Below the pieces are notes generated by a model. The model worked only from the letters and a program-made list of their open reading frames with translations, had not been told where the DNA came from and searched no databases. This document shows positions 7,758 through 16,871 of a stretch of 32,111 bases of DNA, piece after piece (position 1 is the first letter of the stretch; every line of letters starts with the position of its first letter). Made by a program: the position numbers and the translations under genes. Origin of the DNA: Ectopseudomonas mendocina (GTDB lineage Bacteria; Pseudomonadota; Gammaproteobacteria; Pseudomonadales; Pseudomonadaceae). The stretch lies in assembly GCF_008041835.1 (NCBI RefSeq), contig NZ_VRYE01000048.1, positions 16,206 through 48,316 on the forward strand. Reading direction: 5' to 3'.

Positions 7758-8497
7758 CTCTGCTTGGCACTGGCGATGCGCGCCAGGTGCCGGTGTACAA
7801 CTGCAGTTGCCCGGTCTGCGACGCGGCGCGCATCTCTCCCGCGCGGCGCCGTGGCCCCTGTTGCGCGCTGATCGAATGCGGCGCGCAGCGCTGGCTGATC
7901 GACAGCGGCCTGACCGATCTCACCGAGCGCTTCGCGCCGCACAGTCTCAGCGGCATCCTGCAGACCCACTACCACGCCGATCACGCCCAGGGCCTGTTGC
8001 ACTTGCGTTGGGGCCAGGGGCTGGTGATTCCAGTGCATGGCCCGGACGACCCGGAAGGCCTGGCCGATCTGTACAAGCACCCCGGTATTCTCGATTTCAG
8101 CCAGCCGTTCGCCGCTTTCGAGCGCCGCCAGTTGGGCGAGTTGAGCGTCACCGCGTTGCCGCTGAATCATTCCAAGCCGACTTTCGGCTATTTGTTCGAA
8201 GGGCAGGGCAGACGCATCGCCTACCTCACCGACACGGTGGGCGTACCCGAAGCCAGTTGCATCGAGCTTGAGCGCGCGCCGCTGGATCTGCTGGTGCTCG
8301 ACTGCTCCACCGCGCCGCAGCCAGTGGTGCCGCGCAACCACAACGACCTGACCCGCGCGCTGGAGGTCATCGAACGGTTACAGCCGGCACAGGCGGTGCT
8401 GACCCATATTGGCCATAGCTTCGATGCCTGGCTGCTGGAGCATCCCGACGCCTTGCCGGAAGGCGTCAGCCTGGCCAGCGACGGTCTGCTGCTGTAA
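7748..8497 (+). CDS. phnP: PhnP, 5-phospho-alpha-D-ribosyl 1,2-cyclic phosphate phosphodiesterase
   Basis: A metallo-beta-lactamase-fold enzyme that opens the cyclic phosphate left by PhnJ to ribose 1,5-bisphosphate, the PhnN substrate. The 249-residue product (E. coli 252) has the H74-x-H76-x-D78-H79 metal motif (QTHYHADHAQG) and the structural zinc cysteines C19, C21 and C24 (NCSCPVC). The start is GTG 7748, inside the last codons of phnN. No phnO lies between phnN and phnP, unlike E. coli. This is the last gene of the operon; a degenerate REP pair follows within a few bases. Confidence 0.95.
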   Translation: MRLTLLGTGDARQVPVYNCSCPVCDAARISPARRRGPCCALIECGAQRWLIDSGLTDLTERFAPHSLSGILQTHYHADHAQGLLHLRWGQGLVIPVHGPDDPEGLADLYKHPGILDFSQPFAAFERRQLGELSVTALPLNHSKPTFGYLFEGQGRRIAYLTDTVGVPEASCIELERAPLDLLVLDCSTAPQPVVPRNHNDLTRALEVIERLQPAQAVLTHIGHSFDAWLLEHPDALPEGVSLASDGLLL

Positions 8498-8558
8498 CCC
8501 GGAGGCATCCGGGGAGGTTTGATCGAACTCGGGCGGCCCCGGATTGCATCCGGGCTAC
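8498..8558. repeat. REP-like pair (family A), degenerate left arm
   Basis: The right arm (8538-8558) is identical to the family A arm that ends CATCCGGGCTAC. The left arm (8498-8514) is shortened and diverged. It lies between the convergent phnP and oxidoreductase genes, and the TAG stop of the minus-strand gene (8555-8557) is formed by the GTAG end of the repeat arm. A bidirectional terminator role is plausible. Confidence 0.8.
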
Positions 8559-9164
8559 GCCTTGCTGCCCAGTGTTTCGGCCTTGCGCAGCCAGCCTTGG
8601 CGCTGTTCCTCATTGGACGGGCGCACCGGGGCGAACTCAGCCAGGCGGCGGGTCCTGATCCCGCAGAAACCGAGAATGGTGCGCACCATCTGCCGATGCG
8701 CCGGGGCGCCGTAGACCCAGCGGAAGTACCAGCGCGGCGTGTCCAGAGTCACCAGCAGGTCGGCGCTGCGCCCCGTGAGCAGCTTGTCCCAGAGTTGCGA
8801 GCAGTTGCGGTGCTTGAAGGCGAAACCGGGCAGGAACACCCGGTCGAAGAAACCCTTGAGCAGTGCAGGAATGCCGCCCCACCAGACCGGGTAGACGAAC
8901 ACCAGATGTTCGGCCCAGTGGATCAGGCGCTGGGCCTCGAGCAGGTCCGGCTCCAGGCTCTGACTCTGCTCATAGCCGTCGCGCAGGATGGGGTCGAACT
9001 GCATCTCGCCCAGTTTCAACTGGCGGACGACGTGGCCCCTGCTGCGTGCGCCGTGGCTGTAGGCCTCGGCCAGTGCATGGCAGAGGCTGTTCTTCTTCGG
9101 CGTGCCAAGCACCAGCAGGATTCGTTTGCCATCGCCTTCCAGCGGTGTGGCGCCGCTCTTGCCT

Positions 9165-9172
<8 letters not shown>
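8555..9172 (-). CDS. NAD(P)H-dependent oxidoreductase, flavodoxin-like fold (MdaB/KefF type)
   Basis: A 205-residue protein of the flavodoxin_2 type. [21 protein letters not shown] at residues 18-38 is the phosphate-binding first strand and loop for [29 protein letters not shown] (about residues 91-113) is the classic flavin-binding WWG...P motif. Members reduce quinones or other electrophiles with NAD(P)H. The substrate cannot be read from sequence. Its ATG lies inside the end of fumC (8-base overlap), so the two are co-transcribed. The first ~17 residues, before the Rossmann strand, are longer than usual. The stop codon is supplied by a REP arm. Confidence 0.85.
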
Positions 9173-10539
<1,367 letters not shown>

Positions 10540-10559
<20 letters not shown>

Positions 10560-10995
10560 GGCGTTCTCCAGGCATAGTCGGGGTGGCTGGCAGTTTAGGT
10601 CGCGCCATCGGAGACTGGTTCCACAACTTCTCTATGGGGTCGATTACCGGCGGGCGTGGGTTGAAGGCGTGGCTGGCAAGTGGCGCATCGGGCAACTGGC
10701 AGCCCAGGGCAAAAGGTCGGAACTGTGCGTGGGCAACCGATTGCCCGGTTTGCAGGTCGAGAAAATAGGCAGCGCCATAACCGAGGTAGTCGAGATCGGC
10801 CAGGGTCAGTGCGAGCATCCACTGTGGCGTGGTAATGCACCAGTGATTCCAGCGTTTGCGCCGTCCCGGATGGCCGTGCAAGGCACAGTTGACCTGTGGG
10901 CGGCTGGACCAGCCAATGGCTGCATCGAGCAAACGGCCCTTGCTGTCGCACAGAGGCTGCAGGGCAACGGGAGCATGTGCAGCGAGACTGGTCAT
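10540..10995 (-). pseudogene. 5' remnant of a DUF2804 gene, truncated against fumC
   Basis: The minus-strand frame from ATG 10995 encodes 151 residues. About the first 110 resemble the N-terminus of DUF2804 proteins: LCDSKGRLLDAAIGWSSRP, then RRKRWNHWCI, LTLADLDYLGYGAAYFLDL and FALGCQLPD. After SHAF the sequence stops resembling the family, becomes Pro/Arg-rich and runs across the fumC start codon. DUF2804 proteins are usually over 300 residues, so at least two thirds are missing. A deletion joining the 5' part of the gene to fumC is the simplest explanation. I see no family-like sequence in the other frames between here and fumC. The start codon has no good SD. Confidence 0.65.
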
Positions 10996-11181
10996 CGGGC
11001 ACGTCCGTGTGTGCGCAGGCTGGCGATCAATTGCCGAATCGGATGATGCGCATGCCTTGAAGTAATGGTGCGCACAATGCCGAGTTCGTCCATGGATGGG
11101 CAAGTACTGGCAATTTGGCAACTGAGCGTTAGCTGTGCCGGTCGGCAGGTTGTCTGTGAGCTGGCGCACAACTCGTCTCCC

Positions 11182-11210
11182 TTGAGGGATTTTGGCGCAG
11201 GGCACAAAAT
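11182..11210 (+). promoter_or_regulatory. Candidate sigma-70 promoter for the DUF2059-bolA unit
   Basis: TTGAGG (11182-11187) and CAAAAT (11205-11210) are separated by 17 bases, each with four of six consensus bases. The start would fall near 11217, about 45 bases before the DUF2059 ATG. The rest of the gap 10996-11260 shows no other clear signal. Confidence 0.35.
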
Positions 11211-11260
11211 GCCGCCTTTGCAGTCTACCCTGACTCGCTCATAACCTCTGGACGCTCTCC

Positions 11261-11758
11261 ATGCTTCGTTTTAGCAAACTCTGCACCGCCGTTCTGCTCA
11301 GCGCGAGCGCCTCCCTGGCCATGGCCGATGCTGCCAGTCACGCTGCCGATGCCGAGCGTTTTCTCAAACTGGCCAATGCCGACAGGCTGACGGTACCGGT
11401 CTACGGTCAGGTGCAGCAGATGTTCGCCCAGCGTTTCGCCGAGGCGCCGAATGGCAAGAAGGCCGTGCTGGAAAGCTATCAGGCCAAGGCCAATGCCGCG
11501 CTGGACAGGGCAGTGGGTTGGGACAAGCTCAAGCCGGACATGGTCAAGCTCTACACCAGCAACTTCAATGAGCAGGAACTCAAGGATCTGATCGCCTTCT
11601 ACGAGTCGCCGTTGGGGCAGAAGGTGCTGCAGAAGATGCCGACGCTGACCGCGCAATCCGCGCAGATCACCCAGAGCAAGCTGGAAACTGCCGTACCTGA
11701 AGTGAACAAGCTGCTGACCGACATGAGCAACGAGCTCGGTTTGCCGAAACAGCCCTGA
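11261..11758 (+). CDS. DUF2059 domain protein, predicted periplasmic
   Basis: A 165-residue protein with an N-terminal signal peptide: Lys7, a hydrophobic core (AVLLSASASLAMA) and a likely cleavage after about residue 22 (AMA-DA). The remainder is helical and contains the DUF2059 block MVKLYTSNFNEQELKDLIAFYESPLGQKVLQKMP. Function of the family is not established. It is the first gene of a short unit with bolA: its TGA overlaps an ATG by one base, and the preferred BolA start lies 12 bases further on. The DUF2059-bolA pairing also occurs, from memory, in P. aeruginosa. Confidence 0.85.
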   Translation: MLRFSKLCTAVLLSASASLAMADAASHAADAERFLKLANADRLTVPVYGQVQQMFAQRFAEAPNGKKAVLESYQAKANAALDRAVGWDKLKPDMVKLYTSNFNEQELKDLIAFYESPLGQKVLQKMPTLTAQSAQITQSKLETAVPEVNKLLTDMSNELGLPKQP

Positions 11759-11769
11759 TGGAGTCCAAG

Positions 11770-12063
11770 ATGTCCAAGCAAGACCTGATCGTCACTGCCC
11801 TCGCTGACCTGCAGCCCGAGCATCTCGAGGTGCTGGACGAGAGCCATATGCACAGCCGTGGCCTGGAAACCCACTACAAGGCGGTGATCGTCAGTCCGCT
11901 GTTCGCCGGCCTGAACGCAGTCAAGCGGCATCAGAAGGTCTACGCCACCGTTGGCGAACTGATGGGGCAGATCCATGCCTTGGCCCTGCATACCTATACC
12001 CCGCAGGAATGGGCAGAGCAGGGCGCAGCCCCGGCCTCGCCGGCCTGCCGCGGCGGGCATTGA
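11770..12063 (+). CDS. bolA: BolA family protein
   Basis: A 97-residue protein with the full BolA domain: LQPEHLEVLDESHMHS (substrate of the Fe-S-glutaredoxin partnership in this family), GLETHYKAVIVSPLFAGLNAVKRHQKVYATVGELM, and HALALHTYTPQEW. The invariant RH (VKRHQ) that helps ligate a shared 2Fe-2S cluster with monothiol glutaredoxins is present. The start ATG 11770 has GGAG six bases upstream; ATG 11758, which overlaps the preceding stop, is the alternative. The C-terminal tail (AAPASPACRGGH) contains a Cys. A REP pair starts two bases after the stop. Confidence 0.92.
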   Translation: MSKQDLIVTALADLQPEHLEVLDESHMHSRGLETHYKAVIVSPLFAGLNAVKRHQKVYATVGELMGQIHALALHTYTPQEWAEQGAAPASPACRGGH

Positions 12064-12064
12064 G

Positions 12065-12122
12065 GTAGCCGGATGCAATCCGGGGACGACCTGCGGCAGT
12101 TCCCGGATTGCATCCGGGCTAC
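12065..12122. repeat. REP-like inverted pair (family A) after bolA
   Basis: Left arm 12065-12084 (one base shorter than the consensus arm) and right arm 12102-12122 (identical to the arm at 5210-5230). It begins two bases after the bolA stop codon, the usual position of these elements just behind a gene. Confidence 0.88.
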
Positions 12123-12172
12123 GTGACAGGCTGTCGCGCCTTGTCGCCAAGCCCCCCGGCGATTGCACGCTT

Positions 12173-12181
12173 TGCTACAAT
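12173..12181 (+). promoter_or_regulatory. Candidate extended -10 promoter upstream of trhO
   Basis: TGCTACAAT fits an extended -10 (TGN-TACAAT, five of six). No good -35 is seen at the right distance. The predicted start near 12188 abuts a hairpin at 12189-12211, so the trhO transcript would begin with that stem-loop and have a leader of about 80 bases. Confidence 0.35.
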
Positions 12182-12188
12182 CGAGTCT

Positions 12189-12215
12189 ACGCCGGCCAGC
12201 TGAGCCGGCGTTTTT
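12189..12215 (+). terminator. Stem-loop with T-run between bolA and trhO
   Basis: ACGCCGGC (12189-12196) pairs perfectly with GCCGGCGT (12204-12211) around a 7-base loop, followed by TTTT. This is terminator form, either for the DUF2059-bolA unit or as an attenuator-like or protective 5' hairpin of the trhO transcript. Confidence 0.6.
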
Positions 12216-12267
12216 CATGTGCCACCAGTCCGCCCTTTACGTGGGCGACTACTGAAGGAAACCCCTC

Positions 12268-13206
12268 ATGACCGACAAGATCGTCGTCGCGGCGTTGTAT
12301 AAATTCGTCTCCCTGCCGGATTACCAGGCGCTGCGTGAACCTTTGCTGCAAACCCTGCTCGACAACGGCATCAAGGGCACCCTGCTGCTCGCCGAAGAGG
12401 GCATCAACGGCACCGTCTCCGGTAGCCGCAGCGCCATCGATGCACTGCTCGCCTGGTTCCGCCAGGATGCCCGTCTGGCCGATATCGACCACAAGGAATC
12501 CTATTGCGATGAACAGCCGTTCTATCGCACCAAGGTCAAGCTGAAGAAGGAAATCGTCACCCTCGGCGTGCCCGGTGTCGACCCCAACCAGCGCGTCGGC
12601 ACCTATGTCGAGCCGCAGGACTGGAATGCGCTGATCTCTGATCCCGAGGTGCTGCTGATCGATACGCGTAACGACTACGAGGTGGCCATTGGCACCTTCG
12701 AGGGCGCCATCGACCCCAAGACCAAGTCGTTCCGCGAGTTCCCCGAGTACATCAAGACCCATTTCGACCCCAGCAAGCACAAGAAGGTGGCGATGTTCTG
12801 CACCGGTGGCATCCGCTGCGAGAAAGCTTCCAGCTACATGCTTGGTGAGGGCTTCGAGGAGGTCTATCACCTCAAGGGCGGCATTCTCAAATACCTCGAG
12901 GAAGTGCCGCAGGAGCAGACCAAGTGGCAGGGCGACTGTTTCGTCTTCGATAACCGTGTGACCGTGCGCCATGACCTGTCCGAAGGCGACTACGATCAGT
13001 GCCATGCCTGCCGCAATCCGATTTCCGTGGAAGATCGTCAGTCCGAGTTCTACAGCCCCGGCGTCAGCTGTCCACATTGCTGGGATTCGCTGCCGGAGAA
13101 AACCCGTGAGAGCGCCCGCGAGCGGCAGAAGCAGATCGAACTGGCGCGTGCGCGCAACCAGCCGCACCCGATTGGCCGCAATCCCCGCCAACTGAACGAG
13201 GCCTGA
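12268..13206 (+). CDS. trhO: TrhO (YceA), rhodanese-family tRNA uridine-34 hydroxylase
   Basis: Oxygen-dependent enzyme that hydroxylates U34 of certain tRNAs, the first step to 5-(carboxy)methoxyuridine. The 312-residue product has the N-terminal acylphosphatase-like domain ([24 protein letters not shown]), a rhodanese domain (about 125-220) with the active-site loop C178-TGGIR-C184, and a Cys-rich C-terminal region (CHACRNPI ... CPHC). It is shorter than E. coli TrhO (350) at the C-terminus, as in other Pseudomonas. SD GAAGGAAA precedes ATG 12268. The DsbA-family gene starts 3 bases after its stop. Confidence 0.93.
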   Translation: MTDKIVVAALYKFVSLPDYQALREPLLQTLLDNGIKGTLLLAEEGINGTVSGSRSAIDALLAWFRQDARLADIDHKESYCDEQPFYRTKVKLKKEIVTLGVPGVDPNQRVGTYVEPQDWNALISDPEVLLIDTRNDYEVAIGTFEGAIDPKTKSFREFPEYIKTHFDPSKHKKVAMFCTGGIRCEKASSYMLGEGFEEVYHLKGGILKYLEEVPQEQTKWQGDCFVFDNRVTVRHDLSEGDYDQCHACRNPISVEDRQSEFYSPGVSCPHCWDSLPEKTRESARERQKQIELARARNQPHPIGRNPRQLNEA

Positions 13207-13209
13207 GCC

Positions 13210-13842
13210 ATGGCTAGCCGCCTGCTCTATGTGATGGACCCGATGTGCTCCTGGTGCTGGGGGTTCGCTCCGGTGGTCGAAGCACTGGCCGAGCAGGCGG
13301 CTGTCGATGGCGTACCACTGCAGATCGTGACGGGCGGGCTACGTCGTGATCAGGTGGCGATAAATGCCGCAGCGCGGGTGCGCTATTTGGGTTACTGGCA
13401 GGCGGTCAATGCCAGTACCGGGCAGTTGTTCGACTTCGAGCGTGGTCTGCCGGAGGGCATGGTGTACGACACCGAGCCGGCCTGTCGTGCGCTGGTCACC
13501 GCGCGCAATCTCGATGCGTCCAGCGCCTGGATGCTGCTCAGGCTGATTCAGCGTGCGTTCTATGCCCAGGGCGCCGATGTCACCCAGGCCAGTGTGCTGG
13601 TGGAGCTGGCCGAGCGTGCCGGCATCCCGCGCATCGAGTTCGCCGAAGCCTTCGACAGTCAGGCCATGCAGGAGGCGACTGCTGCCGACTTCACCTGGGT
13701 ACAGGATCTGGGCATCGCCGGCTTCCCTACTTTGCTGGCGGAGCGCGACGGCCAGCTGGCGCTGCTGACCAACGGCTATCAACCGCTGGAGGTGCTGGCG
13801 CCGCTGCTCGGCCGCTGGCTGGAGCGCGCCGCCCATGCCTGA
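13210..13842 (+). CDS. DsbA-family (FrnE-like) thioredoxin-fold protein
   Basis: A 210-residue cytoplasmic protein with no signal peptide. It begins with a thioredoxin-type strand and the CXXC motif C13-S-W-C16 in MDPMCSWCWGF, then an inserted helical domain, and ends with the conserved cis-Pro loop region GIAGFPTLLAERDG. This matches the DsbA family subgroup related to FrnE and 2-hydroxychromene-2-carboxylate isomerases. The reaction is not known; a cytoplasmic disulfide or glutathione-type role is a guess from the fold. It starts 3 bases after trhO and its stop overlaps the ABC exporter start by 8 bases, so all three are probably one operon. Confidence 0.85.
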   Translation: MASRLLYVMDPMCSWCWGFAPVVEALAEQAAVDGVPLQIVTGGLRRDQVAINAAARVRYLGYWQAVNASTGQLFDFERGLPEGMVYDTEPACRALVTARNLDASSAWMLLRLIQRAFYAQGADVTQASVLVELAERAGIPRIEFAEAFDSQAMQEATAADFTWVQDLGIAGFPTLLAERDGQLALLTNGYQPLEVLAPLLGRWLERAAHA

Positions 13843-15616
13843 TCGGTTGAGCTGGGCAGAAATCCGTCGCCTGGCCCTGCGTCACAAGAAAGCGCTGATT
13901 CTGGCCAACCTGGTCGCCGTGCTGGCGACTCTGTGCAGCGTGCCGATCCCACTGTTGCTGCCGCTGCTGGTAGACGAAGTGCTGCTCAAGGATGGCGATG
14001 CAGCGCTCAAGGTGATGGACAACTTCCTGCCCAGTGATTGGGAAACCGCAGCCGGCTACATCGGCCTGATGCTGTTTTTGACCCTGCTGCTGCGCGGTTC
14101 TGCACTGATCTTCAACGTCTTGCAGGCGCGTCTGTTCGCCAGGCTGTCGAAGGATCTCGTCTACCGCATCCGCATCCGTCTGATCGAACGGCTCAAGCGC
14201 ATCTCGCTTGGCGAGTACGAGAGCCTGGGCGGCGGCACCGTGACCACCCACCTGGTCACCGATCTGGACACCCTGGACAAGTTCGTCGGCGAAACCCTCA
14301 GCCGCTTTCTGGTCGCGGTGCTGACCCTGGTTGGCACCTCGGCCATCCTGCTCTGGATGCACTGGCAACTGGCCTTGCTGATCCTGCTGTTCAACCCGCT
14401 GGTGATCTATGCCACCGTGCTGCTGGGCAAGAAGGTCAAGCACCTGAAGAAGCTGGAGAACGACAGCACCTCGCGCTTCACCCAGGCGCTGACCGAGACC
14501 CTGGAGGCGATTCAGGAAGTGCGCGCCGGCAATCGCCAGGGCTATTTCCTTGGCCGCCTCGGCGGGCGTGCACGCGAGGTGCGTGACTACGCCGTGGCCT
14601 CGCAGTGGAAGAGCGATGCCTCCAACCGTGCCAGCGGCCTGCTGTTCCAGTTCGGCATCGATGTGTTCCGCGCGGCGGCGATGCTCACCGTGCTGTTCTC
14701 CGATCTGTCCATCGGCCAGATGCTCGCGGTGTTCAGCTACCTGTGGTTCATGATCGGCCCGGTGGAGCAGTTGCTCAGCCTGCAGTACGCCTTCTACGCT
14801 GCCGGAGGCGCCATGACGCGGATCAACGAGCTGCTGGCGCGTCAGGACGAACCGCAGTACGCCGGGCGCGTCGATCCGTTCAAGGGCCGCGACACGGTGG
14901 GTATCGAAGTGCGCGGGTTGACCTTCGGCTATGGTGATGAACCGGTGCTCGATCGGCTCGATCTGTCCATCAGCCCCGGCGAGAAGGTGGCCATCGTCGG
15001 CGCGTCCGGCGGTGGCAAGAGCACGCTGGTGCAGCTGCTGCTGGGCCTTTATACGCCACAGGCCGGCAGCATCCGCTTCGGCGGCAGCGCGCTGGAGGAG
15101 ATCGGCCTGGACAGCGTACGTGACAACGTCGCGGTGGTGTTGCAGCACCCGGCGTTGTTCAACGACACGGTGCGCGCCAACCTGTGCATGGGTCGTGAAC
15201 GCAGCGACGAGGCGTGCTGGCAGGCGCTGCGCATCGCCCAGTTGCACGACAGCATTGCGCAACTGCCACAAGGGCTGGACAGCGTGGTCGGGCGCAGTGG
15301 CGTGCGCCTGTCCGGCGGCCAGCGCCAGCGCCTGGCCATCGCGCGCATGGTGCTGGCCGAGCCCAAGGTGGTGATTCTTGACGAGGCCACTTCGGCACTG
15401 GATGCCGCCACCGAGTACGCCCTGCACGAAGCGCTGGCGCAGTTTCTCGAAGGCCGCACCACGCTGATCATCGCCCACCGCCTGAGCGCGGTGAAGCAGG
15501 CCGACCGGGTGCTGGTGTTCGACGGCGGCAGCGTGGCCGAAGATGGCGACCATCAGCAACTGATCGCCGAAGGTGGCCTGTACGCCAAGCTCTACGGGCA
15601 TTTGCAGCAGGGGTGA
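13835..15616 (+). CDS. ABC exporter, fused permease and ATPase (MsbA/LmrA type)
   Basis: A 593-residue half-transporter expected to work as a homodimer in the inner membrane. Residues 1-330 form the type I exporter membrane domain with about six helices, the first two near 21-50 and 70-95. The nucleotide-binding domain has Walker A GASGGGKST (389-397), signature LSGGQRQR (492-499), Walker B VVILDEATS with D516-E517, and the switch His H548. The substrate cannot be read from sequence; lipid, peptide or drug export are all possible. Its ATG lies inside the end of the DsbA-like gene. Confidence 0.9.
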   Translation: MPDRLSWAEIRRLALRHKKALILANLVAVLATLCSVPIPLLLPLLVDEVLLKDGDAALKVMDNFLPSDWETAAGYIGLMLFLTLLLRGSALIFNVLQARLFARLSKDLVYRIRIRLIERLKRISLGEYESLGGGTVTTHLVTDLDTLDKFVGETLSRFLVAVLTLVGTSAILLWMHWQLALLILLFNPLVIYATVLLGKKVKHLKKLENDSTSRFTQALTETLEAIQEVRAGNRQGYFLGRLGGRAREVRDYAVASQWKSDASNRASGLLFQFGIDVFRAAAMLTVLFSDLSIGQMLAVFSYLWFMIGPVEQLLSLQYAFYAAGGAMTRINELLARQDEPQYAGRVDPFKGRDTVGIEVRGLTFGYGDEPVLDRLDLSISPGEKVAIVGASGGGKSTLVQLLLGLYTPQAGSIRFGGSALEEIGLDSVRDNVAVVLQHPALFNDTVRANLCMGRERSDEACWQALRIAQLHDSIAQLPQGLDSVVGRSGVRLSGGQRQRLAIARMVLAEPKVVILDEATSALDAATEYALHEALAQFLEGRTTLIIAHRLSAVKQADRVLVFDGGSVAEDGDHQQLIAEGGLYAKLYGHLQQG

Positions 15617-15663
15617 GGTGCCTGGGAATTGTTCGCGGCTGAAGCGCAATGTCGCCCAGTGTT

Positions 15664-15715
15664 GTAGGGCGGGTGCAACCCGCCACCAATTTTTGGCGGG
15701 TTGCATCCGCCCTAC
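15664..15715. repeat. REP-like inverted pair (family B)
   Basis: Arms 15664-15685 (starts GTAGGGCGGGTGCAACC) and 15694-15715 are reverse complements with one mismatch around an 8-base loop. The arm is related in layout (GTAG...CTAC ends) to family A but differs in sequence. It sits downstream of the ABC exporter and could end its transcript. Confidence 0.85.
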
Positions 15716-15742
15716 GGATCTGAAGCTGTTTCTACGGGATAG

Positions 15743-15903
15743 GTAGGAGCGGCTGGGCGGCATTCCGTTTCAGCCGCGATGCTCTCTTGCGCAGGCAACG
15801 TCCCCGGATTGCATCCGGGCTACACAGCTGCCTGGCCAGTCGCGGCTGAAGCCCCTCCCACGTGGGGGCCGGCTGCTCCTGTGGGAGGCGCTTCAGCGGC
15901 GAC
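15743..15903. repeat. Nested REP-like repeats (families C and A)
   Basis: A cluster in the gap 15617-15911. It holds a GTAGGAGCGGC...TCAGCCGCGAT unit (15743-15780), a lone family A arm (15803-15823), then an inverted pair with arms at 15839-15860 and 15881-15903 (GTGGGAGG...CTTCAGC). The arrangement suggests one element inserted into another. No gene is visible in this gap. Confidence 0.75.
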
Positions 15904-15911
15904 GCTTTGCC

Positions 15912-16775
15912 TTAGCCGTTGCTCATCAAGGCTGCGCTCAACTCCTCGAACAGCGTCTGCACCGAACGTAACGCTCGGCAGTCGGGGCGGGTCAGCAGCC
16001 AGAGCTCGGTGTCGCAGCCGGTCAGCGGCGGGCCGAGTGCCTTGAGTTCGGGGTGGGCGCGCAGCACGAAGTCGGGCAGGGCGGCCACGCCCAAGCCGGC
16101 GCGCGCCAGTTGCGCCACGGCGTACATGCTGCTGCAGCGGTAATTGGGGGTGACACCCGGCCATTCACGCAGACGCCAGAGCACTGTGGCGTGATCCGGC
16201 ATCGCCTCGTCCGGGGTGATCCAGCTCTGCCGGGCCAGGTCGCTGCGGTCCTGGCCATCATCGCGCGCGCAGACGAGATAGGACACCTTGGCCAGACGCC
16301 GGCCCACCAGATGCTCCGGCGGCTCGTTGGTCAGGCGCAGGGCCAGGTCGGCGTCGCGCCGGCTGAGGTTGGCGAAGTCGTTGGAAGTCACCAGCTCCAG
16401 CGCCAGGGCCGGGTAGTTGTGCATGAAGCGCGCCAGCACCGGTAGCAGCAGGCTGCTCAGTACGGCGTCGGTACAGGTCAGGCGCACCGTGCCACTGACC
16501 ACCTGTTTGCCTAGTTCCAGCGCCACACGCGCAGCATCCAGCGCCTGTTCGGCGCGTTCGGCCTGTTCCGCCAGGGCGCGGGCGGTCTCGCTGGGTTCGT
16601 AGCCGCGCCGGCTCTTCTCGAACAGCGCCACACCCAATGCCGCTTCGAGCCGGCGTACGGCGCGAAATACGGTGGATACGTCCACCTGCAGCAGTTCTGC
16701 AGCCCGCGCCAGGGAGCGGCCGCGCACCAGAGCGAGCACCAGGGACAGGTCTGTATGGTCGATTTGATATTGCAC
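15912..16775 (-). CDS. LysR-family transcriptional regulator
   Basis: A regulator of 287 residues from GTG 16775, or 297 from TTG 16805. The N-terminal winged HTH is clear (LVRGRSLARAAELLQVDVSTVFRAVRRLEAALGVALFEKSRRG), followed by a linker helix and a substrate-binding domain with RLTCTDAVLSSLLLPVLARF and ALRLTNEPPEHLVGRRLA. I prefer GTG 16775 because TTG 16805 has no SD at all and 16775 has a weak AGAG. It is divergent from the GATase-like gene, the normal layout for a LysR controlling its neighbour. A 12-bp palindrome CAATTATTATTG (16803-16814) in the shared region is a candidate operator. The effector is unknown. Confidence 0.88.
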   Translation of the reverse strand: MQYQIDHTDLSLVLALVRGRSLARAAELLQVDVSTVFRAVRRLEAALGVALFEKSRRGYEPSETARALAEQAERAEQALDAARVALELGKQVVSGTVRLTCTDAVLSSLLLPVLARFMHNYPALALELVTSNDFANLSRRDADLALRLTNEPPEHLVGRRLAKVSYLVCARDDGQDRSDLARQSWITPDEAMPDHATVLWRLREWPGVTPNYRCSSMYAVAQLARAGLGVAALPDFVLRAHPELKALGPPLTGCDTELWLLTRPDCRALRSVQTLFEELSAALMSNG

Positions 16776-16871
16776 GGCTGCAATCTCTGCTTGTCTATTC
16801 GCCAATTATTATTGCGCGGGCGCCATCTTATAGTGGCAAGGAGGCTGCCATGCAAGTTGGAGGGAGAGCGT

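Noticed and set aside
13727..15763. 678-codon open frame on the minus strand over the ABC exporter
   Set aside because: Shadow frame from high third-position GC; Gln/His/Arg/Ala-rich with no domain, and the plus-strand exporter has all ABC motifs.
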